A DNA stretch of 64,000 nt from an uncultured Hyphomicrobiales bacterium (lineage in GTDB: Bacteria > Pseudomonadota > Alphaproteobacteria > Rhizobiales > Beijerinckiaceae). The translations under genes were made by a program, and so were the position numbers. Where the stretch lies: the NCBI GenBank assembly GCA_903861645.1, contig CAIOVE010000032.1:27201-91200 (forward strand), given 5' to 3'. The stretch's first letter is position 1. Each line of letters starts with the position of its first letter. The notes beneath the pieces were generated by a model. That model ran no database searches, was not told the origin of the DNA, and saw only the letters and a program-made list of their open reading frames with translations. Positions 37,405 to 45,803 of the stretch are shown here, piece by piece.

Positions 37405-38721
37405 TCAGAAACTGTCGCGCAGCCAGCGGCCGACGCGGGTGATGTAGCCGTCCGTGCCGGTGGCCCGCAGGCCGCTGGAACGACGCGGTTCGAAGTATTC
37501 GACGCGGGCGAACTGCGGATAGATCAGCAGGCCGACCGAGGCGGCGAAAGCGGGGCTCTTGGCCGATTCCGGCAGGCCCTGAACGCCCAGCGGGCGACCG
37601 ATGCGGGCTTGTGGCGAGATGATGCGCCGCGCGGCGTCGGCGAGGCCGGTGAGCTGGCTGCCGCCGCCCGTCAGCACGAGGCGACGTCCGGCGGCCGGGC
37701 CGAAGCCGTTGGCCTTCAGGCGATCGCGCGCCAGCTCCAGGATTTCCTCGACCCGCGGGCGAATGATGCGCGTGAGCCGCGACTTTGGCACGTGATGGGC
37801 CTGATCGGCGTCCTCGCCCACCTCGGCGATGGCGAGGATTTCGCGTTCGTCGGACGCCGACGACAGGCAGGAGCCGTAGAGCGCCTTGAGGCGTTCGGCG
37901 TCGCTCGGGCGAATGGTCAAGCCGCTGGCGACGTCCATGGTGATGTGATTGCCGCCGACCGCGAAGCCGTCGACATGGGCCAGCGCGCCGTTCTGGAAAA
38001 CGCCGATGGAGGTGGTGCCGCCGCCGAAATCGATGACGGTCGCGCCAAGCTCCATCTCGTCGTCGACCAGCACCGACAGACTGGAGGCGTAGGGCGAGGC
38101 GATCATCGCCTCGATATCGAGATGGCAACGCTCGACGGCGAGCATGAGGTTGCGCGCGGCGGCCTCGTCGCAGGAAACGACGTTCATCGTCGCGCCGAGT
38201 TCCTCGCCGATCATGCCGCGCGGTTCGTCGACGCCGTTCATGCCATCGAGCGAGTAGCCGTTGGGCAGGGCGTGCAACACGGCGCGACCGGGGCGCGCGG
38301 TGCGCGAGGCGGCGGCTTCCAGCACGCGATGCAGGTCGGATTCGGCGACGGGCCGGCCCGAGACATTGACGCCGGCGCTGTAGAGGTTCGAGCCGATGCG
38401 GCCGCCGGTCATGTTGATGATGACGCTTTCGACCTGCACGCCGGCCATGCGCTCGGCGGCGTCGACGGCCAGCCGGATCGCCTTTTCGGCTTCCTCGAGA
38501 TCAACGACCGCGCCGCCCTTGATGCCGCGCGAACGCTGATGGGCGATGCCCAGCACGCGGCAGTGATGGGTGCGGCCGCGCAGGGTGCTGGACGCCTCCA
38601 TCGGCATCAGCCGGGCGATCAGGCAGACGATCTTGGACGTTCCGACGTCCAGCACCGAGAGGATGGCGCTCTTGCGGGCCGACAGGGGACGAAGGCGGGG
38701 CGTCGAGAAATGCGCGTTCAC
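37405..38721 (-). CDS. ftsA: Cell division protein FtsA
   Basis: 438 residues, actin fold. SVLDVGTSKIVCLIARL is the phosphate-1 loop, VIDFGGGTTSIGVFQNG the phosphate-2 loop and LVLTGGGSQLTGL the adenosine motif; the C-terminal amphipathic VGRWLRDSF is the membrane-targeting helix. FtsA tethers FtsZ to the inner membrane. It starts at a GTG overlapping the ftsQ stop by four bases, so the two are translationally coupled. Confidence 0.97.
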   Translation of the reverse strand: MNAHFSTPRLRPLSARKSAILSVLDVGTSKIVCLIARLMPMEASSTLRGRTHHCRVLGIAHQRSRGIKGGAVVDLEEAEKAIRLAVDAAERMAGVQVESVIINMTGGRIGSNLYSAGVNVSGRPVAESDLHRVLEAAASRTARPGRAVLHALPNGYSLDGMNGVDEPRGMIGEELGATMNVVSCDEAAARNLMLAVERCHLDIEAMIASPYASSLSVLVDDEMELGATVIDFGGGTTSIGVFQNGALAHVDGFAVGGNHITMDVASGLTIRPSDAERLKALYGSCLSSASDEREILAIAEVGEDADQAHHVPKSRLTRIIRPRVEEILELARDRLKANGFGPAAGRRLVLTGGGSQLTGLADAARRIISPQARIGRPLGVQGLPESAKSPAFAASVGLLIYPQFARVEYFEPRRSSGLRATGTDGYITRVGRWLRDSF

Positions 38722-39701
38722 GCCGGCCCCCGCTTCTTGTTCTTGGCCAGCGTTTCGGCGCGCGCGGCTGCGGCGTCCTCGCTCAGGCGGGCGTACATGC
38801 GGCCGGGAACGCGAAAGTCCACGTAGAGCAGATCCTTCTCCAGCAAGCGGGCCTCGCGGGCGAGGCGCCCGAGCTGGGCGGCCGCGATTTCCGGGGATTG
38901 TTCGGGCAGCTTCACTTCAAGTCCCGTCGAAAGCTTCAGGTTCCAGCGGCGCTGGCCCACCAGCACGCCGGCGCGAACGCGCCCGCGCAGATCGCCGGCG
39001 GCCTCGACGATCTTGAGGAATTCGCCAATGCGCTTGTTGGCGCCTTCGCCCACCACCAGCGGCAGGTCGGCGAAACGCGCGTCATGCATGTCCATGATTG
39101 GCGCGCCGTCGGAGGCGACGAGTTCGAGGGCGCCGTCCTTCTGCCAGATGGCGAAGGGCGCCCGCTCGACGATCTGGATGATCAGCCGGTTGGGAAACAG
39201 CTTGCGGACGCTGGCTTCCTGGACGAGCGGGATCGCCGTCAGGCGCGCGCGGACATCGTCGACGTCCAGAAACGGCAGCGAATTGTGCTGACTGATGCCA
39301 GCCTCGCGCAGGATTTTGGCTTCATAGAGCTCGCGGGAGCCGGTGATGGTGATGGCTTCGACGCCAAAGCCCAACGCGCGGGCGACCTGATCGGGCAGCG
39401 AACCATTTTCCGCGATGAAACGGGCGTATTGCCCGCCCTGAACGGCGCCGGCGAGGCCAAAGCCGCCAACGAAGAGCAACGACAGAACCTCGGCCACGAA
39501 ATGGGCGCGGGCGAAGCGAATCAGGCGGCTGGAGCGCGTCTCGATGGAGCGTCGGCGGGGTGGGAGTCGTGTCGCGGCGGCGGGTTGGCGGGCCTCGAAG
39601 CCGGCATAGCCCTCGCTCGCCCCGGCCAACGCCGGGCGCGCGGGGGCGAGAGCCCCGAAGGCCTCCTTCAACGATCGCAGGAGGCGTCTTCCACCATCCA
39701 T
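38718..39701 (-). CDS. ftsQ: Cell division protein FtsQ
   Basis: 327 residues. A cytoplasmic basic N-terminus of about 75 residues precedes one transmembrane helix (FVAEVLSLLFVGGFGLAGAV), then a periplasmic POTRA domain (ITITGSRELYEAKILREAGI) and a beta domain with FPNRLIIQIVERAPFAIWQ. FtsQ links early and late division proteins with FtsL and FtsB. Its start overlaps the 3' end of ddl by 34 bases and its stop overlaps ftsA by four. Confidence 0.96.
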   Translation of the reverse strand: MDGGRRLLRSLKEAFGALAPARPALAGASEGYAGFEARQPAAATRLPPRRRSIETRSSRLIRFARAHFVAEVLSLLFVGGFGLAGAVQGGQYARFIAENGSLPDQVARALGFGVEAITITGSRELYEAKILREAGISQHNSLPFLDVDDVRARLTAIPLVQEASVRKLFPNRLIIQIVERAPFAIWQKDGALELVASDGAPIMDMHDARFADLPLVVGEGANKRIGEFLKIVEAAGDLRGRVRAGVLVGQRRWNLKLSTGLEVKLPEQSPEIAAAQLGRLAREARLLEKDLLYVDFRVPGRMYARLSEDAAAARAETLAKNKKRGPA

Positions 39702-40591
39702 CGAACCAGTCCACCAAACGAAAAACCGGCGTGAGCCGCCATTTCGGGCACAAGCGACGTCTCGGTCATGCCGGGCTGGGTGTTGACCTCGAGGACGACG
39801 AGTTCACCGGTTCCGCCGGGTCGATCGTCGTAACGCAGGTCCGAGCGACTCACCCCCCGGCAACCGAGAGCCGTATGGGCCCTCAACGCCAACTCTTGGA
39901 CCTCTTGGTAAACATTTCGTTTAATTTCCGCCGGCAGGACATGAATTGACCCGCCCTTTGAATACTTTGCGTTGTAGTCGTACCAGCCGCCGTCGGCCGC
40001 GCGGATATCGATAACCCCGAGCGCGCGGTCGCCCATGACGGCGCAGGTCAGCTCACGACCGGCGACGAAACTTTCCGCCAGCAGATGCTCGCCATAGGGC
40101 CAGTCAGGGCGATTCAACTCCTGAGGCGGGTGTTCCTGGCCCTCGCGAACGATGAAAACGCCATAGGACGAGCCTTCCGCGATGGGTTTCAACACATAGG
40201 GCGGGGGCAGGACGTGGGCCCTGGCGGCGTTGGCCCGGCTGACGATCATGCCGCGCGGCACCGGGACGCCGGCGGCCGCCATGACGGTCTTCGCCCGGTC
40301 CTTGTGCATGGCGAGGGCCGAGGCCAGCACGCCGGAGTGGGTGTAGGGGATGCTCAGGATTTCCAGTACGCCCTGAATGGTTCCGTCCTCGCCATAGGGG
40401 CCGTGCAGGGCGTTGAACGCGACTTCGGGCTTCAGCGCGCCGAGCACGCTGGCGATGTCGCGGGCGACGTCGACGCGGGTGACGCGGAATCCCTCGCCTT
40501 CGAGGGCGCGGGCGCAGGCCTCGCCGGAGCGCAACGACACTTCGCGTTCCGAGGACCATCCGCCCATCAGGACGGCGACGTGTTTCGACAT
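39668..40591 (-). CDS. ddl: D-alanine--D-alanine ligase
   Basis: 307 residues from the ATG at 40591 (AGGA ten bases upstream); the track ORF adds an unsupported N-terminus. ATP-grasp landmarks are HVAVLMGGWSSEREVSLRSG, ALHGPYGEDGTIQGVLE, YVLKPIAEGSSYGVF and EVNTQPGMTETSLVPEMA. It joins two D-alanines for peptidoglycan precursors. It heads the ddl-ftsQ-ftsA-ftsZ operon; murB and murC, usually just upstream in related genomes, are absent, as LLM-oxidoreductase DNA lies there instead. Confidence 0.96.
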   Translation of the reverse strand: MSKHVAVLMGGWSSEREVSLRSGEACARALEGEGFRVTRVDVARDIASVLGALKPEVAFNALHGPYGEDGTIQGVLEILSIPYTHSGVLASALAMHKDRAKTVMAAAGVPVPRGMIVSRANAARAHVLPPPYVLKPIAEGSSYGVFIVREGQEHPPQELNRPDWPYGEHLLAESFVAGRELTCAVMGDRALGVIDIRAADGGWYDYNAKYSKGGSIHVLPAEIKRNVYQEVQELALRAHTALGCRGVSRSDLRYDDRPGGTGELVVLEVNTQPGMTETSLVPEMAAHAGFSFGGLVRWMVEDASCDR

Positions 40592-40773
40592 GGGAAAATC
40601 CTGCGTTCCTGCCCGCCGCCGAGGGAGGATCGGCGAGGGCTCCATCATCCGCCGGACGGCGACGCCCGCGAGGCGCGCGCGACCGCATGGCGATCCGCCC
40701 TGGCGCGTCGGCCCGGGCGAATCACTTTTAGCACCTTGGCGAAGTGTCGAGGATTTCCGCTAATTTTTTCCGA

Positions 40774-40817
40774 CCGGGCGGATCGGGCGCGCGATGTCGA
40801 CCGCGCGCGCCGCCCGG
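40774..40817. repeat. Large GC-rich inverted repeat between the LLM gene and ddl
   Basis: Outer arms CCGGGCGG and CCGCCCGG are perfect, with inner complementary GGCGCGCG/CGCGCGCC tracts, giving a long near-continuous stem within 44 bases. On the minus strand it is followed by an A-run, not a T-run, so it is not a standard intrinsic terminator for the LLM transcript. It could still pause polymerase or mark the boundary between two operons. Confidence 0.5.
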
Positions 40818-40827
40818 GAGCGGAACG

Positions 40828-41952
40828 TCAGAGGTCGCGGACGGCGGGCAGGACGCGGTCGCGGAACAGCTCCATGCCGCGCCGCACGGCGGTGTCGGGC
40901 ATGTTGCCGATCTTCATGGTCATGTTGAAGACGCCGTGACCAAGGGCCTTGTGGACGTGCTTCATCTGCTTGACCACGCTCTCGGGGCTACCGCAGAACA
41001 CCGTGCCCGCCTCGATCTGCTCCTCCAGCGTGCGCTCGCGCAGCGTCTGGAGGCGCTTGTCGAAATACTGCTTCTGTTCGGCGTTGGCGTAGAAGCCGGT
41101 GTTTTGCAAAACGTCGGTTTGCGCCTCGCGCTGCGGGCGCATCAGCACCCGATGGAAGTAGTCGAGGCCGCTACGCATGATCTCGCGGGCTTCCGTGTCG
41201 CTGTCGGCGATGACGGTCTGGTGGCCGGTGAGAATATGGGCCGGCGTCGGCTCGAAGCCGTTGGCGCGCGCGGCGGTCTTGTAGATTTCGATGTTCTTGC
41301 GCACGAGATCGAGGTCGGCGATGAGCGTGACGCCCATGATCGCCTTGTGCCGGGCGGCGAATTCGGCGGCCTCGGCGTTCGAGGCCGACATGAGGATCGG
41401 CGGCGTCGGCTTCTGCATGGGCTTGGGCCAGATGCAGACCGAGGGGAAATTGTAGTGCTTGCCTTCCCAGCGGAAAGGCTCGTCGGAGGTCCAGCACTTG
41501 ACGATCAGGCGGATCGCCTCGTCGAGACGCTCGTGCGATTCATCGGGATTGATATTGTAGGCGCGGTATTCGTGCGGGATGCCGCGCATCATGCCGGCGA
41601 TGAGGCGTCCGCCGCTCATCACGTCGATCATCGCGTATTCCTCGGCGACGCGCACCGGATTGACCAGCGGCACGAGGTTGCCGAGCATCCCAAGCTTGAT
41701 CTTCTTCGTCCGCGAAACAAGCGCGGCGCCGATCAGGTTGCAGTTCGACATCAGGCCGTAGGGGCTGAAGTGATGCTCGTTGCAGCCGACCCAGTCGAAG
41801 CCGCATTCCTCGGCGTAGGCCATGTCGGCGGTGTACCGCTCGTAGAGGTCCATCGCCTTTTTCGCGTCGAAAGTCTTGGTCGACACGGGCCAGCTTGTCG
41901 GCGGCTCCTCGCAATGGGTCCACGGCATCAGGTGAAAGAAGTTGAACAGCAT
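40828..41952 (-). CDS. LLM-class (luciferase-like) flavin-dependent oxidoreductase
   Basis: 374 residues with the TIM-barrel bacterial-luciferase-like fold: WPVSTKTFDAKKAMDLYERYTADM, FDWVGCNEHHFSPYGLM with the flavin-site EHH, GMLGNLVPLVNPVRVAEEYAMID and SGGRLIAGMMRGIPHEY. Such enzymes use reduced FMN or F420 for monooxygenation or hydride transfer. No flavin reductase gene is near. It is last of the minus arm (binding protein, GST, crotonase, LLM), so it probably acts in the same catabolic route as the divergent hydrolase genes. Confidence 0.92.
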   Translation of the reverse strand: MLFNFFHLMPWTHCEEPPTSWPVSTKTFDAKKAMDLYERYTADMAYAEECGFDWVGCNEHHFSPYGLMSNCNLIGAALVSRTKKIKLGMLGNLVPLVNPVRVAEEYAMIDVMSGGRLIAGMMRGIPHEYRAYNINPDESHERLDEAIRLIVKCWTSDEPFRWEGKHYNFPSVCIWPKPMQKPTPPILMSASNAEAAEFAARHKAIMGVTLIADLDLVRKNIEIYKTAARANGFEPTPAHILTGHQTVIADSDTEAREIMRSGLDYFHRVLMRPQREAQTDVLQNTGFYANAEQKQYFDKRLQTLRERTLEEQIEAGTVFCGSPESVVKQMKHVHKALGHGVFNMTMKIGNMPDTAVRRGMELFRDRVLPAVRDL

Positions 41953-42013
41953 TCGCGAGGTTCCGGCGTTGGTGGGGCCGCCCGCCCCATCGGGAGCGGG
42001 CGGCGCGATGGAT

Positions 42014-42745
42014 TTACTTGCGCTTCATCTCGGCGGCGGTGTTGATCAGCGCGTGGATGTTGCGGGCGTAGTGAACGGCCTTGTTCATGTCGATCGCCTG
42101 GGCGTTGACGCCGTATTCCTTGACCGCGTGGACGGCGGGGCGGGGCGCGGCGAGCAGGCCGGCGGTGAAGGCAGCGACTTCCTTCTCGAGGTCGGCGGCG
42201 GGAACGACGGCGCTGACCGTGCCGATCTCCATTGCCTTGCGCGCGTCGATCATGGCGCAGGTCCACACATGGTACATCAGGGCCTTCATCGGCACGCGGT
42301 CGATCATCGACGACATGACCATGGTCGGCATGATGTTGTGGGAGAATTCCGGAATCTGGAACTGGGCGGCGTCGGAGGCGATGGTGATGTCGGCCGCGGC
42401 CGCCAGCGCGAAGCCAAAGCCGAGCGCCTTGCCCTGCACGACGGCCAGCACCGGCGCGTGCGAGCGGCGCAGCAGGCCATAGGCGCGGAACACGACGTCG
42501 CTCATGTCGCGGCTCTGGAAGGCGTCCATGCCGACCGGGCGCGGCGTGCCCATGGAGGAGCGGCCGACGCAGAAATCCTTGCCGGCGCCGCGCAGGATGA
42601 TGAGCCGGGCCTTGCGCTCCTCGCGCTCGATGACGTCCCCAAGCTCGCCGATCATCGTGTCGAACATGGCGTTGCCATGGTCGGGCCGGTTCATGGTGAT
42701 GGTCAGAACCTCGCCATCGTATTTGCTCTGCAGTTCGTCGCTCAT
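42014..42745 (-). CDS. Enoyl-CoA hydratase/isomerase family protein
   Basis: 243 residues from the ATG at 42745, preceded by GGAGGAAAGC; the track adds four codons. Crotonase features are NRPDHGNAMFDTM, the oxyanion-hole GAGKDFCVGRSS and VQGKALGFGFALAAAADITIAS. The usual second catalytic Glu region reads AQFQIPEFSHNIMPT, giving one Glu only, so isomerase or lyase activity is as likely as hydration. Like the LLM gene 61 bases downstream it belongs to the four-gene minus arm. Confidence 0.9.
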   Translation of the reverse strand: MSDELQSKYDGEVLTITMNRPDHGNAMFDTMIGELGDVIEREERKARLIILRGAGKDFCVGRSSMGTPRPVGMDAFQSRDMSDVVFRAYGLLRRSHAPVLAVVQGKALGFGFALAAAADITIASDAAQFQIPEFSHNIMPTMVMSSMIDRVPMKALMYHVWTCAMIDARKAMEIGTVSAVVPAADLEKEVAAFTAGLLAAPRPAVHAVKEYGVNAQAIDMNKAVHYARNIHALINTAAEMKRK

Positions 42746-42832
42746 GCTTTCCTCCACGCGAGGTCCGCCGCGTCGCGGCCTCTTTCAAGGGTCTGTTAGC
42801 GCGAAAGTCGGCGGCGCGTCCACCGCGCCGCG

Positions 42833-43483
42833 TCAGCCGCGACCAAATCGCGCGGGGTCGGCGCGCTGGAAGGCGGGCAGGGGCGCGCAGGCGTCGGCGA
42901 TGCCGTTAATCAAGGCGTATCCGGAAATATCGCGTCCCATGGAGCGCGCGTTGCCCACCTGCGGCACGAGGAAACATTCGAAATAACCGGGCGCATCGCC
43001 GTGGGCGAAGACGCCGCGGTCGGGGCTCGCGGCCAGCATCGTCTCGATGGCGTCGAAACCCGCCGCGCTCCATTTGTTCATCCACTTGCCCATCGCGTCG
43101 GCATCGTCTGGCAGGAGGTCGCGCACGTGATTGCGGACACGCAGATTGTTGATGGGATGAATGTCGCAGGCGATGATCTGGGCGAGCGCCCTTGTGCGCG
43201 CGCGGGATTCCGGATTTTTGGGCAGCAGGGCCGGCGCGGGGATTGTTTCGTCGAGATAGTCGATGATCGCCAGCGATTGATGCAGCATGGCGCCGTTTGG
43301 ACATTGCAGGGTCGGCACGAGTTGCTGCGGATTGATGGCGCGATAGTCCGCCGCGTTCTGTTCGCCCTTGTGCAGGTCGCGGCGGATTTCGCGGAAATCG
43401 ACGCCCTTGAGCTCAAGGGCGATGCGCACGCGCCAGGCGGCGGACGAGCGGACCGCGCCATGCAGGATAAAGGGGCCGCTCAT
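42833..43483 (-). CDS. Zeta-class glutathione S-transferase, maleylacetoacetate-isomerase-like
   Basis: 216 residues with a thioredoxin-like N-terminal domain (RSSAAWRVRIALELKGVDF) and GSH contact QQLVPTLQ...LHQSLAIIDYLDE, then a helical domain (IIACDIHPINNLRVRNHV). This is the zeta/maleylacetoacetate isomerase pattern; the SSAAWR variant of the SSCSWR motif is common in bacteria. It uses glutathione to isomerise cis-trans dicarboxylates or dehalogenate acids. Neither fumarylacetoacetase nor homogentisate dioxygenase is in the window. It starts eight bases after the binding-protein gene. Confidence 0.88.
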   Translation of the reverse strand: MSGPFILHGAVRSSAAWRVRIALELKGVDFREIRRDLHKGEQNAADYRAINPQQLVPTLQCPNGAMLHQSLAIIDYLDETIPAPALLPKNPESRARTRALAQIIACDIHPINNLRVRNHVRDLLPDDADAMGKWMNKWSAAGFDAIETMLAASPDRGVFAHGDAPGYFECFLVPQVGNARSMGRDISGYALINGIADACAPLPAFQRADPARFGRG

Positions 43484-43491
43484 CGTCGTTC

Positions 43492-44514
43492 CTATTTGAA
43501 CATTTCCGTCGCGCGCTTCAGCAGGGACTCGCGGTCGGCGTAGGGAATGGAGCCGAGCAGCTTGACCTGCGCGAAGCGCCTGGCGTCGGGATCGTCCAGC
43601 GCCTCGACCACGCCTTCCGTCACCGTGCCCATCCAGGCCTTGGCGTAGGTGACCTGCGAGTCCTTTTCGAGCAAATGATTGATGAACAGGCGGGCCGCGT
43701 TGGGGTGCGGCGCGCCCTTGAGAATGGCGCCCTGAATGGGCGTGAAGGGGCAGCCGTCCGACGGCGTGATCACCTTCACGGGCAGGCCCTTCAGGGGCGA
43801 GGCGAAGGCGATGATCTGGTTGATGAAGATGGGATACTCCCCACGCGCGACCTTGCGGGAATCATCCTGGAGGTCGCGACCGATCCCCATGTTCTGGGCG
43901 ACGAGCTTTTCGAGGAAGGCCTCGCCATAGGCCTTGTAAAGCACGGCGAAGACCGTCTGACCGCTGCCGACCGCGCGCATGTCGTCGGTTAGGATCCTGC
44001 CTTTCCATTTGGGGTCGAGCAGATCCTTCCACTCGCGGGGTTCATCCTCGGGCTTCACCATGCTCGTATTCGCCAGCATGCAGACGACCTGCACCCAGGC
44101 GGGAACCTGCCATTTGTCGGCGACGAAGGGCGCCCGCAGGCGCGCGGCGTTCGGAATATCGCCATGCTCGGCGATGAAATCGGTGGCGCGTTGCTGGAGG
44201 ATCGAGGAGTCGCCATGGAACTCGACGTCCGCGACATAGTGTTGCGAGGTCTGCTCGACGCGGATGCGCTCGGTCAACTCGCTGGCGCGCGCGTCGAACT
44301 CCTGCACGGCGATGCCGTATTTGTCCTGAAAGGCCTTGACCACGGCCTTCCAGTGGGGGGCGCCGAGTTGCGCGTGATAAACGGTGACGGTCCCTTCCTT
44401 CTTGGCGGCGGCGACCACGTCCGACCATTCCTCCGCGCGCGTCGCCGAACCGGCGAGGACGACGGCGCCCATTGTCAGCGCGGCCAGGACGCTTCGAGGC
44501 AACAATCCGGTCAT
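43492..44514 (-). CDS. ABC transporter substrate-binding protein (FbpA/AfuA-like, extracellular family 1)
   Basis: 340 residues with an N-terminal signal peptide (LAALTMGAVVLAGSATRAEE) and a periplasmic binding fold: VVAAAKKEGTVTVYHAQLG, a Tyr-poor ligand site, EWKDLLDPKWKGRILTDD and GAPHPNAARLFINHLL. The family includes ferric-ion, putrescine, thiamine and 2-aminoethylphosphonate binders. Its permease and ATPase are in the divergent operon (47.4-50.2 kb), a split arrangement that argues both arms are one system. The missing iron-liganding Tyr pair (no YxY near the C-terminus) argues against an iron role. Confidence 0.9.
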   Translation of the reverse strand: MTGLLPRSVLAALTMGAVVLAGSATRAEEWSDVVAAAKKEGTVTVYHAQLGAPHWKAVVKAFQDKYGIAVQEFDARASELTERIRVEQTSQHYVADVEFHGDSSILQQRATDFIAEHGDIPNAARLRAPFVADKWQVPAWVQVVCMLANTSMVKPEDEPREWKDLLDPKWKGRILTDDMRAVGSGQTVFAVLYKAYGEAFLEKLVAQNMGIGRDLQDDSRKVARGEYPIFINQIIAFASPLKGLPVKVITPSDGCPFTPIQGAILKGAPHPNAARLFINHLLEKDSQVTYAKAWMGTVTEGVVEALDDPDARRFAQVKLLGSIPYADRESLLKRATEMFK

Positions 44515-44581
44515 TCCGATCCACTCCCTCGCGCCATCCGGCGCTCACGTTGAAATTTGGCCGCTGGAGCGGCTCGGTTTC

Positions 44582-44612
44582 TTGACCTGTAATACGTCAG
44601 TCGTGGTAGTTC
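44582..44612 (+). promoter_or_regulatory. Candidate promoter of the amidohydrolase operon
   Basis: TTGACC with, 19 bases on, TAGTTC (or GGTAGT at 17) lies about 70 bases before the first amidohydrolase ATG. The match at -10 is weak and the region is divergent, so this is only a candidate. Confidence 0.3.
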
Positions 44613-44631
44613 TAGCACCGACAAGGGAGCG

Positions 44632-44648
44632 GCGCGAAAATTTCGCGC
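44632..44648. promoter_or_regulatory. 17-base perfect palindrome, candidate operator of the divergent locus
   Basis: GCGCGAAA and TTTCGCGC flank a single A. It lies 31 bases upstream of the first amidohydrolase ATG and about 20 bases past its candidate -10, a repressor-like placement, within the 164-base space shared with the divergent binding-protein gene. No regulator gene is present within this locus, so the protein is unknown. Confidence 0.5.
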
Positions 44649-44678
44649 GGCGCGACCAGATGGATCGGAGGAAGACGA

Positions 44679-45803
44679 ATGGCCGAGGCGGCGCAGGTGG
44701 CGGACAGGCCCGTCAGCGTATTCGGGCATCCCGTGATCGATTGCGACGCGCATATCGTCGTGCCCTCGATCAAGACGATCATGCCCTATCTCGACGCCTA
44801 CTGGCGGCAACAGTTCCTCAACCGCGGAATCGACAAGATAAGCTGGAACCTGACCAGCGACCCGCCGAACGCGCCGATCTCGGGTCGGCCCGACTGGCGA
44901 CCCGCCAACGGCAAGCCGGGCACCGACCTCGGCCTGTTGCGCTCGGGCGCGCTCGACGCCTTCGGGGTGACCAACGCGATCATGACCTGCGTCTGGGGCG
45001 GCGCCGCCCTGCATAGCGAGGACATGGCCGCCGTGGTCTGCACGGCGGTCAACGACTGGGTGACGAAGGAATGGCTCGACAAGGAGCCCCGGTTGCGCGC
45101 CTCGATCGTCGTGCCGCTGAACAATCCCGAGCTCGCCGCCGAGGAAATCGAACGCCGCGCGGGCGATCCCCGCTTCGTGCAGGTGACCATGTTCGTCGCC
45201 GGAGAGACGCCGCTCGGCAAACGGCACAACTGGCCGATCTTCCTCGCCGCCGAGAAATACGGCATGCCCGTGGGCGTGCACGCGGGCAGTCTTTATCATC
45301 ACCCGATGATGACCAACGGTTACGGCTCGTATTTCCTCGAGGATTACGTCGCGCAGGCCTTCGCCTTCGAGAGCGCCACGCTCAGTCTCGTCAGCGAGGG
45401 CGTCTTCGCCAAGTTCCCGAATCTCAAGGTGGTGTTTCAGGAATCCGGCGTCACGTGGTTGCCGGCCTGCCTGTGGCGCTTCAACAAGACATGGCGCGGC
45501 GTGCGCGCCGAGATTCCATGGGTGAAAAAGCCGCCCAAGGATATCGTGCGCGACCATATTCGCCTGACGACGCAGCCCTTCGACGAGCCCGACGGCGCGG
45601 GCCGGCTGGAGCGCTTCTGCGAGATGATGGACAGCGACCGCATGCTGCTGTTCTCGACGGATTTTCCGCACTGGCATTACGAGGGAACGGACGCCCTGCC
45701 GCTTGATCCTAAAAGCGCGCTGGCGCGGCGCGTTCTGTTCGACAACGCCCTTGAGACCTATCCCCGCCTCGCCGCGGGAAACGCCGGGGAGACCAGGCCA
45801 TGA
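44679..45803 (+). CDS. ACMSD-type amidohydrolase, subtype A, copy 1
   Basis: 374 residues, amidohydrolase_2 (ACMSD-like) TIM barrel. HPVIDCDAHIVVP is the first metal strand (D-x-D-x-H), VGVHAGSLYHHP the second His, VVFQESGVTWLPACLWRF puts Glu where ACMSD has a His in its HGGG motif, and LFSTDFPHWHYEG holds the final Asp. The family performs metal-dependent hydrolysis, hydration or non-oxidative decarboxylation of aromatic and muconate-type acids. It is the first gene of the plus operon (GGAGGAAGACGA before the ATG) and overlaps copy 1 of subtype B by four bases. Confidence 0.88.
   Translation: MAEAAQVADRPVSVFGHPVIDCDAHIVVPSIKTIMPYLDAYWRQQFLNRGIDKISWNLTSDPPNAPISGRPDWRPANGKPGTDLGLLRSGALDAFGVTNAIMTCVWGGAALHSEDMAAVVCTAVNDWVTKEWLDKEPRLRASIVVPLNNPELAAEEIERRAGDPRFVQVTMFVAGETPLGKRHNWPIFLAAEKYGMPVGVHAGSLYHHPMMTNGYGSYFLEDYVAQAFAFESATLSLVSEGVFAKFPNLKVVFQESGVTWLPACLWRFNKTWRGVRAEIPWVKKPPKDIVRDHIRLTTQPFDEPDGAGRLERFCEMMDSDRMLLFSTDFPHWHYEGTDALPLDPKSALARRVLFDNALETYPRLAAGNAGETRP

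Noticed and set aside
40774-40817. Rho-independent terminator after the LLM gene
   Set aside because: The stem is strong but the following minus-strand bases are an A-run; kept only as an inverted repeat.
42833-43483. Loss of activity of the zeta GST because Cys of SSCS is Ala
   Set aside because: SSAA variants are common among bacterial maleylacetoacetate isomerases, so this is not evidence of inactivation.
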